Part shown: one piece after another, positions 36,450-45,569 of the stretch | Layout of the letters: every line of letters starts with the position of its first letter | How positions within the stretch are numbered: the first letter of the stretch is position 1 | Assembly: GCA_023409265.1 (NCBI GenBank) | Contig: JAEYHZ010000014.1 | Span: forward strand, 744,001-808,000 | Direction of reading: 5' to 3' | Source of the DNA: Bacillota bacterium | GTDB lineage: Bacteria > Bacillota > Clostridia > Acetivibrionales > DSM-1351 | DNA length: 64,000 nucleotides | Program-made: the position numbers and the translations under genes | Notes under the pieces: generated by a model | Told to the model about the DNA's origin: nothing | The model's database searches: none | The model's input: the letters and a program-made list of their open reading frames with translations, nothing else

Positions 36450-37754
36450 CTATTTTGCACTGCTTTTTGCTATTTCATCTTTAATCTTCTGAGCAGCATC
36501 TTCGCCTGTCATTTTTGAAGTCATTAATTTAGGTAAAATGTCGGCAAGTAACATGTCCTGAGGCCTTGCCGTTTCATCTGCAACACCTGAAAGAACGTGA
36601 TATATATTATTACCTACCTGGTCATATTCGGCCATCTCTTTTACAGATTCATCTTTTGGAGTAAGATCTTTTACAAGAGGAATAGCTCCTAAATTATTTT
36701 CAAATATCTGCTGCGACTCTTTATCATTGAGAAACTCAATGTACTTGACTGCCTCTTCAGGATACTTGGTCTTTGCTGACACTGCATAAGTATTATAGTT
36801 ACTTGGACCACTCTGTGAGAAAAGTACTCCATCTTTTGACGGCAAAGCAAATCTTCCTACATTGAAATTAACACTTGCGAAAACCTGATTATTCCATGTA
36901 CCGTCAACAAGCATTGCAGCTTTCCCGTTTGTAAATGCCAACTGAGCACCTGCTCCGTCTGTAGCCGCAAAATCTTTTCCAAGATAACCTTTTTCGGCAA
37001 AGCTGCGGTAAATATTAAACGTATCGATCAGGTTTTTATAATCCGTATCTGCTTTGTGTTCTTTTATATTCTGCAGGACATCATTGGCCAATGTTGGCGC
37101 AAGTACCTGCATCAGCCAGTATCTGTCAAAATCACCCTTACCGCCGAATGATATTGGTGTTTCTCCTTTATCTTTAAGTGTTTTTAGTATATTCTCAAAT
37201 TCTTCCCAGTTCTTTGGCTTATCAAGTCCATATTTTTGGAAAATATCTTTGTTATAGTACATTATGGCGTAGTCAAAAAATGAAGGGAATGAAGAGTAAA
37301 TCTTACCATCTACGGTCGCATATTCTATTGACTGCTCAGGGAAACGGCTTGAATCCAGTTTATAATCATTTAAAGGCAGCAGGAAGCCTTGCTTTGCCAT
37401 CTCTGCCATCTTTGTTGATTTATTGCCCTGTACCCAGAATAAATCAGGTAATGAATCAGATTGTAAAGCAACATTAATGGAATCGAAACTGCCCGAATAC
37501 TGGTAATCAAGTTTAATATTGGGGTATTTCTTGGTAAATGCCTCGTTGACCTGATTGAATGAAGCTTCAAGAATAGCCTGGTTGTCTGTATCTCCCCAAA
37601 TCTTTAGCGTTACCGGTTCACTACTGTTTGCAGATGTGCTTCCGCTCGCTTCTGTGGAATTGGCACTTTGCTCACTGCCACACGCAGTCAAAATTGACAC
37701 TGATAAAACCATTACCAATAAAACCATACTAAGTGCTCTGTAGAATTTCTTCAT
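36450..37754 (-). CDS. ABC transporter sugar-binding lipoprotein
   Basis: A 434-residue extracellular solute-binding protein (family 1). Signal sequence MKKFYRALSMVLLVMVLSVS ends with the lipobox LTAC, so Cys is lipid-anchored on the outer face. A low-complexity Ser/Thr linker follows, then the binding domain with the family motif YAVSAKTKYPEEAVKYIEFL. The ATG at 37754 follows GGAGG; a TTG 5 codons upstream extends the frame. First structural gene after the ROK regulator; an operator-like dyad lies upstream. Confidence 0.92.
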   Translation of the reverse strand: MKKFYRALSMVLLVMVLSVSILTACGSEQSANSTEASGSTSANSSEPVTLKIWGDTDNQAILEASFNQVNEAFTKKYPNIKLDYQYSGSFDSINVALQSDSLPDLFWVQGNKSTKMAEMAKQGFLLPLNDYKLDSSRFPEQSIEYATVDGKIYSSFPSFFDYAIMYYNKDIFQKYGLDKPKNWEEFENILKTLKDKGETPISFGGKGDFDRYWLMQVLAPTLANDVLQNIKEHKADTDYKNLIDTFNIYRSFAEKGYLGKDFAATDGAGAQLAFTNGKAAMLVDGTWNNQVFASVNFNVGRFALPSKDGVLFSQSGPSNYNTYAVSAKTKYPEEAVKYIEFLNDKESQQIFENNLGAIPLVKDLTPKDESVKEMAEYDQVGNNIYHVLSGVADETARPQDMLLADILPKLMTSKMTGEDAAQKIKDEIAKSSAK

Positions 37755-37898
37755 GATTTTTTCCTCCAAAAATTATTTTATTAATTAAATGACACTTAGT
37801 CTTGAAAGAAATAAGGCAAGCACTATCAATCAATCAGTAATATATTCTTTCTTAAAAAAGTCCCATTTATTAATTCGTAATTATACTTTATTCATTGC

Positions 37899-37922
37899 AT
37901 TAATTAAGTTGTTAAATTAATT
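37899..37922 (-). promoter_or_regulatory. Candidate ROK-repressor operator before the binding-protein gene
   Basis: The dyad ATTAATT.AA...TTAATTAAT (core AATTAAGTTGTTAAATTA on the plus strand) lies in the gap between the regulator and the transporter genes. A near copy precedes the regulator itself at 39244-39262. Confidence 0.5.
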
Positions 37923-37980
37923 GGGTTTTATGGATTTATAAATCTAAGATATATATCTTTTGATACTTTGCAAAATTAAC

Positions 37981-39186
37981 CTACGCTTTAAATATTTCCT
38001 GCAAAGCGATAACTGCCCCTCCCAATGCTCCCTGAACATCTCCAAAATCCGTCAAGACAATTTTCATATCATAATGTGGAGGAAATTTCTTCGCTCTCAC
38101 ATGTTTGATTATCATATCTTTATAAAGAGGGCATTTATTGATAAAATTACCTCCCATAACTATCACTTCAGGACTGTATAAATTCACTATATTTGTTATA
38201 GCTACGCTCACACATCTCGCACCTTCATCAATGACCATCCTTGTAAGCTCGTCATCCTTGTTTAAGGCATCTATCATCATATCTATATTAATGTCATCGA
38301 TATCTTTTACTTCCTGCTCTATTATTGATTTTTTACCTTTTTTAATTTCACTTTTAACTTTATCCAATAACGCAACACCTGATGAAATTGTTTCCAGACA
38401 CCCGGTATTACCGCATTTGCACAATTTTCCGTTAATATCGATAGACATGTGACCGACATTGGCAGCACCATCCTTGAAACCGCGGAATAATTGATCGTTT
38501 ATTATAACTCCGCCGCCTATTCCGATGTCATATATATTCATGGCAAAAAGATTTTTTACATCACTTACATCCCCGTACCAATGTTCTGCAATAGCAGCAG
38601 CATTAGTGTCTTTTTCAAAATAAGTAGGTATATTTAATTTATCCTGGATAAGATTTTTAATCGGAACGCTTAACCATCCGGGAAAATTCGGAGGGTTGAC
38701 CATTATGCCTTCTTCCCTGTCATAAGGACCTGCGGATACCAAACCAATGCCACAAATTTTTTCCTTTGCTATTCCTGACTGGGCAATGATCCTTTCTATT
38801 AAATCTATAATTCTTGCTATTACCTTCTCCTGACCTTCGGTAATATTAGTATCTGCTTCAATCCTCTCAACAATTTCAGCTTTAAAATTTGTGAGAATGC
38901 ATGTAATTTTCACTACATTTAAATCTATGCCGATAGCATAGCCTGCCTTAGCATTTAATTGCAGGAAAACAGGCCTTCTTCCGCCGTCGGATTCTCCCTT
39001 TCCGGTCTCAATAACATATCCGCCCTCAATTAGTTCATGAATTATGTTAGTGACTGTAGATTGGGTCAAGCCTACTTCGTCTGCAATTACTTTTCTTGAA
39101 ACTGACACTTTTTCTCTTATATAATTCAGAACAACCTTTGAGTTAATAATTTTCATTCTTTCATTATTTATGTTTTTTGATTTCAT
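37981..39186 (-). CDS. ROK-family transcriptional repressor (NagC/XylR type)
   Basis: About 401 residues. An N-terminal winged helix (IREKVSVSRKVIADEVGLTQ, with recognition helix SRKVIADEVGLTQSTVTNII) is fused to a ROK sugar-binding domain. The ROK part has GYAIGIDLNVVKIT and the zinc motif CKCGNTGCLE. Members repress sugar genes and release on binding sugar or sugar phosphate. The ATG at 39186 has GGAG 9 nt upstream. It heads the mannoside cluster, probably controlling it and itself through the shared dyads. Confidence 0.9.
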   Translation of the reverse strand: MKSKNINNERMKIINSKVVLNYIREKVSVSRKVIADEVGLTQSTVTNIIHELIEGGYVIETGKGESDGGRRPVFLQLNAKAGYAIGIDLNVVKITCILTNFKAEIVERIEADTNITEGQEKVIARIIDLIERIIAQSGIAKEKICGIGLVSAGPYDREEGIMVNPPNFPGWLSVPIKNLIQDKLNIPTYFEKDTNAAAIAEHWYGDVSDVKNLFAMNIYDIGIGGGVIINDQLFRGFKDGAANVGHMSIDINGKLCKCGNTGCLETISSGVALLDKVKSEIKKGKKSIIEQEVKDIDDINIDMMIDALNKDDELTRMVIDEGARCVSVAITNIVNLYSPEVIVMGGNFINKCPLYKDMIIKHVRAKKFPPHYDMKIVLTDFGDVQGALGGAVIALQEIFKA

Positions 39187-39243
39187 TTTTATCAACTCCA
39201 TATTTCAGTTATTCTAAATTCAAAGGACTTACTTTTTTCATTG

Positions 39244-39262
39244 AATTAAGTTATTTAAATTA
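39244..39262 (-). promoter_or_regulatory. Candidate operator before the ROK repressor gene
   Basis: AATTAAGTTATTTAAATTA differs from the site at 37902-37919 by one substitution and one inserted T, and lies 58 bp upstream of the repressor start, suggesting autoregulation. Confidence 0.45.
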
Positions 39263-39382
39263 TATAAATCTTTCATTCTATTGTCAATACTAAAGTGCTC
39301 AAAAGTTTTATAAAAATACGGCAAGTAGGAGTAGAGTAAGGGGAGCAGTTTGTTCACTAGCAGAAAAAGTTGTACAATATGA

Positions 39383-39454
39383 CAGGCGTCAAAAGGTTAC
39401 TCGAAGCAATATCAACAACAATTAGCTAAAATCTTTGAACAAAAAATGCACTGA
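39383..39454 (+). pseudogene. Transposase C-terminal remnant (copy A)
   Basis: The gap 39187-39644 has a 24-codon frame ending GYSKQYQQQLAKIFEQKMH, which aligns with the tail of copy B at 45.3 kb (GYLMLYEKHLAKIPLKE). Both are followed by the same hairpin (39445-39475 here) and by a conserved terminal block (TTAAATTCTGAAAA) ending near 39501. This is therefore the 3' end of a decayed insertion sequence. Confidence 0.6.
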
Positions 39455-39644
39455 ATTCAAAGAATCAAGTGCATTCTGGTATCTTAAATTCTGAAAACCT
39501 GCAAAAATCAGGTTTTTTTGATAAATTGTGGCCCAAACTGTCCTAAAAGTATTTTTGCCAGAGCAGGTAACAGCTGCAATGATATAATTTATAATGTCAA
39601 ATATAAATGATGTGTGTCAGGACATAAAATAAAATTGTTTTAAT

Positions 39645-41507
39645 TCATCCTATCAGATTCATTTGATAAAGTAAGGATAACAGCAATATTGCAGCTATGC
39701 TCCATAATGAATAAAACACTTTCATAAAGACCATCTTCTTTTGGAGCCAGATATAAATAGTCGATACTAAGCCACATAAACCTGAAATTAAAAGCAATGC
39801 TGCTGCTATTTTGAAAAAAGTTATAACACCGGGTAGCCCTGCTGTATTATTCAGGTCTCCAAATACGTATGTCATATAGTCTATATGATATATAAATCTT
39901 ACGGGTATTGAAACCAACAGCAAGAAAGTGGTAATCAGCGGTAAACTTGTTATTATCGGCCCTTTGCCTTTCTTCTTAGCGAATGCAGCAATTATCCTGA
40001 CTATAGATATTATAAACCCCAAAAGTCCAATAACCACAAAAAATAATATAACGAATATCTGCCATTCTTTACCGTATATCCATGGTACACGGATAAATGA
40101 AATATAGGATTGCTTTGGTGTGTAATATAAATTTCCGTTTTTCTCTACAAACTTGATATATCCCATATTTTTATCAAGGTATGCATCTTCACTCACCGGA
40201 GTGAGTTTATTTTCACCAATAGAAAAACCTTCTGCTGTATTTCCAGTAATTTTCTTGGGGTAACCGGTCAATAAACCCATAATTATATTGACAAATTTGT
40301 CAGAACCTTTAAATACGCTTCTTACAGGTATGTACCAACCACTGATATCTCTTGAATTTGCGCCTGTATAACTTTTCATTTCCCTGTCTTTACCGTAAAG
40401 CTTTTCAGCTATGGCAAAATAATATTCAGCCAGCTCAAAGGCACCGCTTTGATTACAAGCTATAAAAATCCCCAACTTTTCTTCAGGATAAATTGCCAGC
40501 GTTGAAATAAAGTTGGCAGTGCCTCCACTATGACTGTAAAAAACATGACCGTTTATTTCGTGCCTTTCCCATACGTAACCATGACCGGGTAGTTCATTAC
40601 TCATGGCAAACTGTTTTTTAAACATTTCCTTTTTTCCATGGTTGTTTAAAGGACTTTGCTTCTTTTCATCCATCAGAAAGTTCATATATGCCGCCATGTC
40701 GTTAGCTGTGGAAGTTACCGATCCGGCGGGATAGGAGTTTGAGTAAATATCATTTTTTTCTGTGCCCTTTGGACCATAAGACTTTGAAGGAATTCCATTT
40801 GGATCAGCTTTATAGGTGGTATTTTTCATTTTTAGTGGTTTGAATATGTTATTTTCTGCATAATCGTAAAAAGAAATCCCTGATATTCTTTCTATGACAT
40901 ATCCTGCAAGGGTAACTCCATAGTTTGAGTAAGCTGACACCTCACCAGGCTTAAAAACCTGATATGGCATAAAATTTCTGACAAATTTGTTCAGGGGTAA
41001 AATCTCATCCTTTTTTTCAACCTCCAGCGCTATTTCAGCTGTTGAATATTTATCTTCAAAACCTGCACTATGCGTAAGAAGGTCAGCCATTGTAACGGGG
41101 TACTTGAATTTTGGAAAATCAGGATCCAGGTACTGCCTTATTTCAGCATTCATATCCAGCTTCCCTGCCTCAACCAGCTGCATTGCTGCAAGTGCTACAA
41201 AGGTTTTGGAAACAGATGCTATCATGAAGGTGGAATTTTCCGGATCGGCTTTTACATTGTTTTTTTCATCTGCATAGCCATATCCTTTACTCAACGCAAT
41301 TGTACCATCCTTTACAACTGAAAGAACTGCTCCTTTGACTTTTTTACTCTGATTTAATGAATTAATCTCGTTGTCAATAAACTTGACAATTTCGTTATTG
41401 CTATTTCCAGCTTGCGCATTTGCAATTGAATTTACAAAAGAAAGCAGGGGAAATAATGCTGATAAAAGTGCTGCCAGCAAAATTTTTAAATATTTATTTG
41501 ATTTCAT
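39645..41507 (-). CDS. Secreted/membrane serine beta-lactamase-fold hydrolase
   Basis: A 620-residue protein. A signal-type hydrophobic N-terminus (LKILLAALLSALFPLLSFV) is followed by a beta-lactamase class C / penicillin-binding fold: SVSK at about residue 100 (Ser-x-x-Lys), AYSNYG (Tyr-x-Asn) and YSHSGGTANF (His-Ser-Gly triad), all in the expected order. The last 150 residues carry four membrane helices (WQIFVILFFVVIGLLGFII and following). Relatives cleave D-amino-acid peptides or esters, and some give resistance to peptide antibiotics. Located after a response-regulator/ABC/kinase set, so self-protection is plausible, not proven. Confidence 0.85.
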   Translation of the reverse strand: MKSNKYLKILLAALLSALFPLLSFVNSIANAQAGNSNNEIVKFIDNEINSLNQSKKVKGAVLSVVKDGTIALSKGYGYADEKNNVKADPENSTFMIASVSKTFVALAAMQLVEAGKLDMNAEIRQYLDPDFPKFKYPVTMADLLTHSAGFEDKYSTAEIALEVEKKDEILPLNKFVRNFMPYQVFKPGEVSAYSNYGVTLAGYVIERISGISFYDYAENNIFKPLKMKNTTYKADPNGIPSKSYGPKGTEKNDIYSNSYPAGSVTSTANDMAAYMNFLMDEKKQSPLNNHGKKEMFKKQFAMSNELPGHGYVWERHEINGHVFYSHSGGTANFISTLAIYPEEKLGIFIACNQSGAFELAEYYFAIAEKLYGKDREMKSYTGANSRDISGWYIPVRSVFKGSDKFVNIIMGLLTGYPKKITGNTAEGFSIGENKLTPVSEDAYLDKNMGYIKFVEKNGNLYYTPKQSYISFIRVPWIYGKEWQIFVILFFVVIGLLGFIISIVRIIAAFAKKKGKGPIITSLPLITTFLLLVSIPVRFIYHIDYMTYVFGDLNNTAGLPGVITFFKIAAALLLISGLCGLVSTIYIWLQKKMVFMKVFYSLWSIAAILLLSLLYQMNLIG

Positions 41508-41595
41508 TATATTAATCCTTTCAGATATTACTAAGTTTGATTTATAAAATTGATTTAGATTTGATATTATTTGGGAATGTAAATTTTATGCTTTT

Positions 41596-42501
41596 TTATT
41601 TTATCAGGTTTATCCATACAATTGTTATACAAAGCTTCCCATCATTTAATTCGGCCTTGATACTTCCATCCATTTGCTCGACCAATGCCTTTGTAATTGT
41701 CAGTCCAAGCCCCGTATTTCTGCCGCTTCTCATTCTATCTCCGGTAAAAAACCGCTCAAAGATATGTTCTACATCCTCCGGAGTTAATTTGGGTGAATCA
41801 TTAACAAATGAGGTTACTACTTTGCTCCCATCAGAGTAAAGTGATATGTACGCCCTGCCGCTGCCATGCTTTATTACATTTTGAATAAGATTCTGGTAAA
41901 TCCTCCTTATTGCGTCTTCATCAGCTATAACTCCCGGAGCCCTGGCATCAATACTGATCTCCGGTTCAATATTCCTGGATTCAAACTCTTTATAAAAGCA
42001 GGCTACCTGTTCAGAAAGTATATTTTGGAGAAGCAGCTTTTTTAGATTGACAGTATACTCTCCGGCTTGGCATCTGGATAAATCAAAAAAGTTTGTAATG
42101 AGAGTCTGAAGAGCTTTTGCCCGTTCAAATACGATTTCTATATATTGCCTTCTCAAATCATCACTAAGACTTTCATCTTTTAAAAGTTGAATATACCCAA
42201 CTACAGAAGTTAACGGAGTACGCAGGTCATGCGATATATTTGCAATAGCTTGTCTTTGCTGTAGATCCTTTTTTTTATACAATATGTCTGCTTGCCTTTT
42301 GTTCTCAATTAAATTATTTATTTGGGTAACGAGTCTTTCTATAAATCGATTTGGAAATGACAGCATTAATTTATGATTTGAATCAAATTGGTTATGCCTT
42401 TGAATTTCTCTAGTCAACCTGTGAATTTCATGTAAGGTAAAAATCGTCATTAGTGAAGTAAATATGATCAAGATTATTAGAGCTGCAAACATTATGTACA
42501 T
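41596..42501 (-). CDS. Sensor histidine kinase
   Basis: About 301 residues. One N-terminal membrane helix (IMFAALIILIIFTSLMTIF), a short linker, then the kinase core: H-box ISHDLRTPLTSVVGYIQLL (phospho-His), N-box LIQNVIKHGSG, and the ATP lid/G-box NTGLGLTITKALVEQM. The extracellular sensing part is minimal, as in kinases that sense through the neighbouring ABC transporter. The ATG at 42501 with GGGAG 10 nt upstream is preferred. Partner of the response regulator at 44.4-45.1 kb. Confidence 0.9.
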   Translation of the reverse strand: MYIMFAALIILIIFTSLMTIFTLHEIHRLTREIQRHNQFDSNHKLMLSFPNRFIERLVTQINNLIENKRQADILYKKKDLQQRQAIANISHDLRTPLTSVVGYIQLLKDESLSDDLRRQYIEIVFERAKALQTLITNFFDLSRCQAGEYTVNLKKLLLQNILSEQVACFYKEFESRNIEPEISIDARAPGVIADEDAIRRIYQNLIQNVIKHGSGRAYISLYSDGSKVVTSFVNDSPKLTPEDVEHIFERFFTGDRMRSGRNTGLGLTITKALVEQMDGSIKAELNDGKLCITIVWINLIK

Positions 42502-42583
42502 ACTGAACGTCAACTCCCAAGTCAAAATTTTTTAACTTTGTACTGATTTTGTATTAATCATCTTCCTTATTGATTTATACTAA

Positions 42584-43360
42584 TCATTTTCTCCTAATTA
42601 CAGGAACGGAAAGCAACAGAAGTGAAATTATATATATAAGTCCAATAACAGCCGCAGTAAGCATTTGATCTTGTGAAGCAATACTTCCTCCAATTATGTT
42701 CATTTTAATTTTCGGAGTATTGATATTGACGGATCTGATTTCGCCCATTAAAAATACCAGTTGTTTGGTAATCATAAAATTAGTTAAATATTCAAGGTTT
42801 ACCCCAAAAAGCCTGAGCAGCTCAAAAAGCGGATTCACACAGAGGAACAAAACAAGGTATGTCAGGTTGGCAAGGCTGTTTTTTTTAATTACAAACATGA
42901 GAAGTATACCTATTATTATTGCAGAAATGTATAATGGTAATGCCGCAAAAATTGCAAGAATATAATTTCCAAGAAGCGGCTCCGGAGTAATACCATTATG
43001 GTTCGCAAATGCAAATACGCTGGAGAGAAAAGTTACCACTGTTACCAATACTGTGATAATTACTAATATGGAAGAAACAATAACCTTTGAAATAAAAATT
43101 GCAGTCTTTGAAACACCGAAGGCTAATGTATTTACAAAGGTATTTTCTGTAAATTCTTCACCACAAACAATATCAACAAGAAATGGCCACAGAAAAACAG
43201 GTATTATCAGTGCAAATATAGATACCGAAAGAACCTCATTCAAGGGAAAGTTCATTGTCAGGGCTGTTAGAACCGATATTACAATCAGTATACCAAAAAA
43301 AACATACAGGTAGACCCGGTTAAACAAACGATAAAACTCTGCTCTTATTATACTAAGCAT
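42584..43360 (-). CDS. ABC-2 type permease (bacitracin/lantibiotic export type)
   Basis: A 258-residue permease with six hydrophobic segments (VYLYVFFGILIVISVLTALT; SIFALIIPVFLWPFLVDIV; etc.) resembling BcrB/LanE/NisE-like lantibiotic immunity permeases. Start at the ATG 43360 after GGGAG; it overlaps the ATPase stop by 8 bp, indicating a coupled pair. Confidence 0.85.
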   Translation of the reverse strand: MLSIIRAEFYRLFNRVYLYVFFGILIVISVLTALTMNFPLNEVLSVSIFALIIPVFLWPFLVDIVCGEEFTENTFVNTLAFGVSKTAIFISKVIVSSILVIITVLVTVVTFLSSVFAFANHNGITPEPLLGNYILAIFAALPLYISAIIIGILLMFVIKKNSLANLTYLVLFLCVNPLFELLRLFGVNLEYLTNFMITKQLVFLMGEIRSVNINTPKIKMNIIGGSIASQDQMLTAAVIGLIYIISLLLLSVPVIRRK

Positions 43361-44276
43361 TCTTTCTCCCACCAATCACATTCACAAAATATTCTTCCAA
43401 AGTAGTACTTTTGCTGCTGATTGAAGTTATTCCAACTCCATTTGTAACTAATATCCGTGTTATCATATCAGCTTGATCAACATATCTGTATACTCTGATT
43501 GTACTGTCGTCTAAGACCTCATACTCATGGCAATCCAGCCTGTTCTCCAAGATAACAACCGCCTTAGCAGTATCATTTGCTTTGATGATAAGACACAGTC
43601 TGCACTTTTCCTCTATATCAACTGCTGTGGCCTCCTCCAGCAGCTCCCCATTGTCTATAAATCCGTAATTGGTAGCAAGCTGAGAGAGTTCCCCTAAAAT
43701 GTGGCTTGATATCAATATTGTAACATTTCTTTCTGAATTCAGCCTTTTTAATAATTCTCTCATTTTAACAATGCCTATTGGATCAAGCCCATTAACAGGT
43801 TCATCAAGAATCAAAATATCCGGGTTCCCCATTATAGCAAGTGCAAGCCCGAGCCGCTGCTTCATGCCCAATGAAAAATCCTTGAATTTCTTATTTCCAG
43901 TGTCCGTAAGTTCTACACTTTCAAGTGCATCCTTAATGCAGCTTCTGCCTGCAATACCTCTTTGGATTCTATAATATTCAAGATTTTTTTCAGCAGTTAA
44001 ATAAGGAAAGAAGTTTGGTGTATCTATGATACATCCGGTTTTTCTACGTTCCTTTCTCAATTCTTTCTCACTGCTCTTACCGAACAGCATCTGTAAACCC
44101 GAAGTTGGCGTTTCAATGCCGCTTAGTATTTTTAAAAGAGTGGTTTTACCTGCTCCGTTCTTACCTACCAAACCGTAAATATCGCCGGTGTTAACGTTAA
44201 TACTTACATTCTTAAGCGCAAATGACTGACCGTATTTCTTTGTAATACAATTAGTTTTTAGTATTGTTTTATCCAT
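43353..44276 (-). CDS. ABC transporter ATPase (bacitracin/lantibiotic type)
   Basis: A 307-residue ATPase: Walker A GLVGKNGAGKTTLLKIL, signature FSLGMKQRLGLALAI, Walker B PDILILDEPVNGLDP, and an ISSHILGEL switch. The C-terminal 80 residues are the extension common to BcrA-type exporters. With the next gene it forms a two-component exporter, probably for a peptide antibiotic. GGAGGTC precedes the ATG. Confidence 0.93.
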   Translation of the reverse strand: MDKTILKTNCITKKYGQSFALKNVSINVNTGDIYGLVGKNGAGKTTLLKILSGIETPTSGLQMLFGKSSEKELRKERRKTGCIIDTPNFFPYLTAEKNLEYYRIQRGIAGRSCIKDALESVELTDTGNKKFKDFSLGMKQRLGLALAIMGNPDILILDEPVNGLDPIGIVKMRELLKRLNSERNVTILISSHILGELSQLATNYGFIDNGELLEEATAVDIEEKCRLCLIIKANDTAKAVVILENRLDCHEYEVLDDSTIRVYRYVDQADMITRILVTNGVGITSISSKSTTLEEYFVNVIGGRKNA

Positions 44277-44400
44277 GACGTTGACCTCCTTTCTTTTATG
44301 TGCTTATTTTATAAACCTTAATAAAAGAAAGTATAAATAAAGTCTAAAGAAAGTATTAAGTTTTAAAAACGATAAACTAGCTGATTTTAAAAGCGATAAA

Positions 44401-45090
44401 CTAAATGATTTTAAAGCCAATCCCCCATATAGTTTTAATATACTCTGTATCAGGGTCAGCAACGGCGATTTTTGAGCGAATATTGCTGATGTGTACATTA
44501 ACTGTATTGTCATCACCTAAATATGAGTCATTCCAGACATGTTCAAAAAGATTGGCCTTGGTGAACACCTTATCAGGATACCTTATAAGCAGCTCCAGAA
44601 TAGAAAACTCCTTTACCGTCAGATTAATTTCCTTATTATTTAAAAATACTCTTCGGTTTTCCAGGTTCATTTCAAGAGATTTATATGTAAGCTTGTCCAC
44701 TCTGGCATTAAGTCCTGAAAAAACCATATATCTTCTCAGCTGTGCTTCTGCGCGGGCAAGAATTTCTTCGACATCAAAGGGTTTGGTTACAAAATCATCT
44801 GCTCCAAGTTTCAGCACTTCTATTTTTACGTCTTGAGTATCCCTGGCTGAAATAACAATAATAGGCATGGTCTTTACTTTTCTTATTTTTGATATCAGCT
44901 GTTCTCCGTTTATCCCGGGCAGCATCAGGTCCAGCATTACCAGTTGATACTCATACATGTTTAGATATAATTCGGCCTCACTGCCGGAATAAGCACTTCG
45001 TGTGTGATAGCCATTGCGCTGTAAAATACTGCAAAGCAAATTATTAATATACTCATCGTCTTCGATAACCAAGATATTTACACCAAGCAT
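44401..45090 (-). CDS. OmpR-family response regulator
   Basis: A 229-residue regulator. The receiver domain has acidic residues IEDDEY, the phosphoacceptor Asp in LVMLDLMLPG, and the conserved Lys in DDFVTKPFD. A C-terminal winged helix (LTVKEFSILELLIRYPDKVF and NTVNVHISNIRSKI) binds DNA. First gene of the cassette, transcribed before the ABC genes and the kinase. A GGCAGGGG precedes the start. Confidence 0.94.
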   Translation of the reverse strand: MLGVNILVIEDDEYINNLLCSILQRNGYHTRSAYSGSEAELYLNMYEYQLVMLDLMLPGINGEQLISKIRKVKTMPIIVISARDTQDVKIEVLKLGADDFVTKPFDVEEILARAEAQLRRYMVFSGLNARVDKLTYKSLEMNLENRRVFLNNKEINLTVKEFSILELLIRYPDKVFTKANLFEHVWNDSYLGDDNTVNVHISNIRSKIAVADPDTEYIKTIWGIGFKII

Positions 45091-45300
45091 TTTTTTACCC
45101 CTGCCAAGTTTCCATTTAACTTACCATATGTTAGAAATTGTTGTAAGTATTATATAACATTATCGCATTCGATAAAACATTTTATATAATAATCTTCTTA
45201 TCAAATTCAGCTAAATAATTCACATTTTTACGAATTTAATTTAGTTTTATCCACAATCTATCCAGTAATTGTTTATATTCTTTTTTAATTAAATCATGGC

Positions 45301-45459
45301 GCCCACTATTTATTATGCAAAGGAAAAGAAAAAGCAAAAGCCGAGCTGTGGCTTGGTTTCCAAGCGCACAATATCGGAAAAGCAATTAGTAGGATGTGCG
45401 TCAAAGGTTACTTGATGTTATATGAAAAACACCTAGCAAAAATACCTTTGAAGGAATAA
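45301..45459 (+). pseudogene. Transposase C-terminal remnant (copy B), IS1182-like
   Basis: The gap 45091-45569 holds an uninterrupted 52-codon frame, AHYLLCKGKEKAKAELWLGF onward, followed by a segment ending GYLMLYEKHLAKIPLKE and a stop. The GKEKAKAE...AHNI pattern recalls the C-terminus of IS1182-type DDE transposases. Downstream come the hairpin 45462-45492 and a terminal block near-identical to copy A. No N-terminal part is left. Confidence 0.6.
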
Positions 45460-45523
45460 AAAATGCACTGAATTCAAAGATTCAAGTGCATTTATGGGTG
45501 TCTAAAATTCTGAAAAGCCTGAG

Positions 45524-45557
45524 AAAAGAGACCCCATAAATTCCAGAGTCTCTTTTT
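45524..45557 (-). terminator. Terminator of the flagellin gene
   Basis: AAAAAGAGAC / GGTCTCTTTT stem with T-run on the minus strand, 12 bp after the hag stop. Confidence 0.85.
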
Positions 45558-45569
45558 CCAATGAATGAA

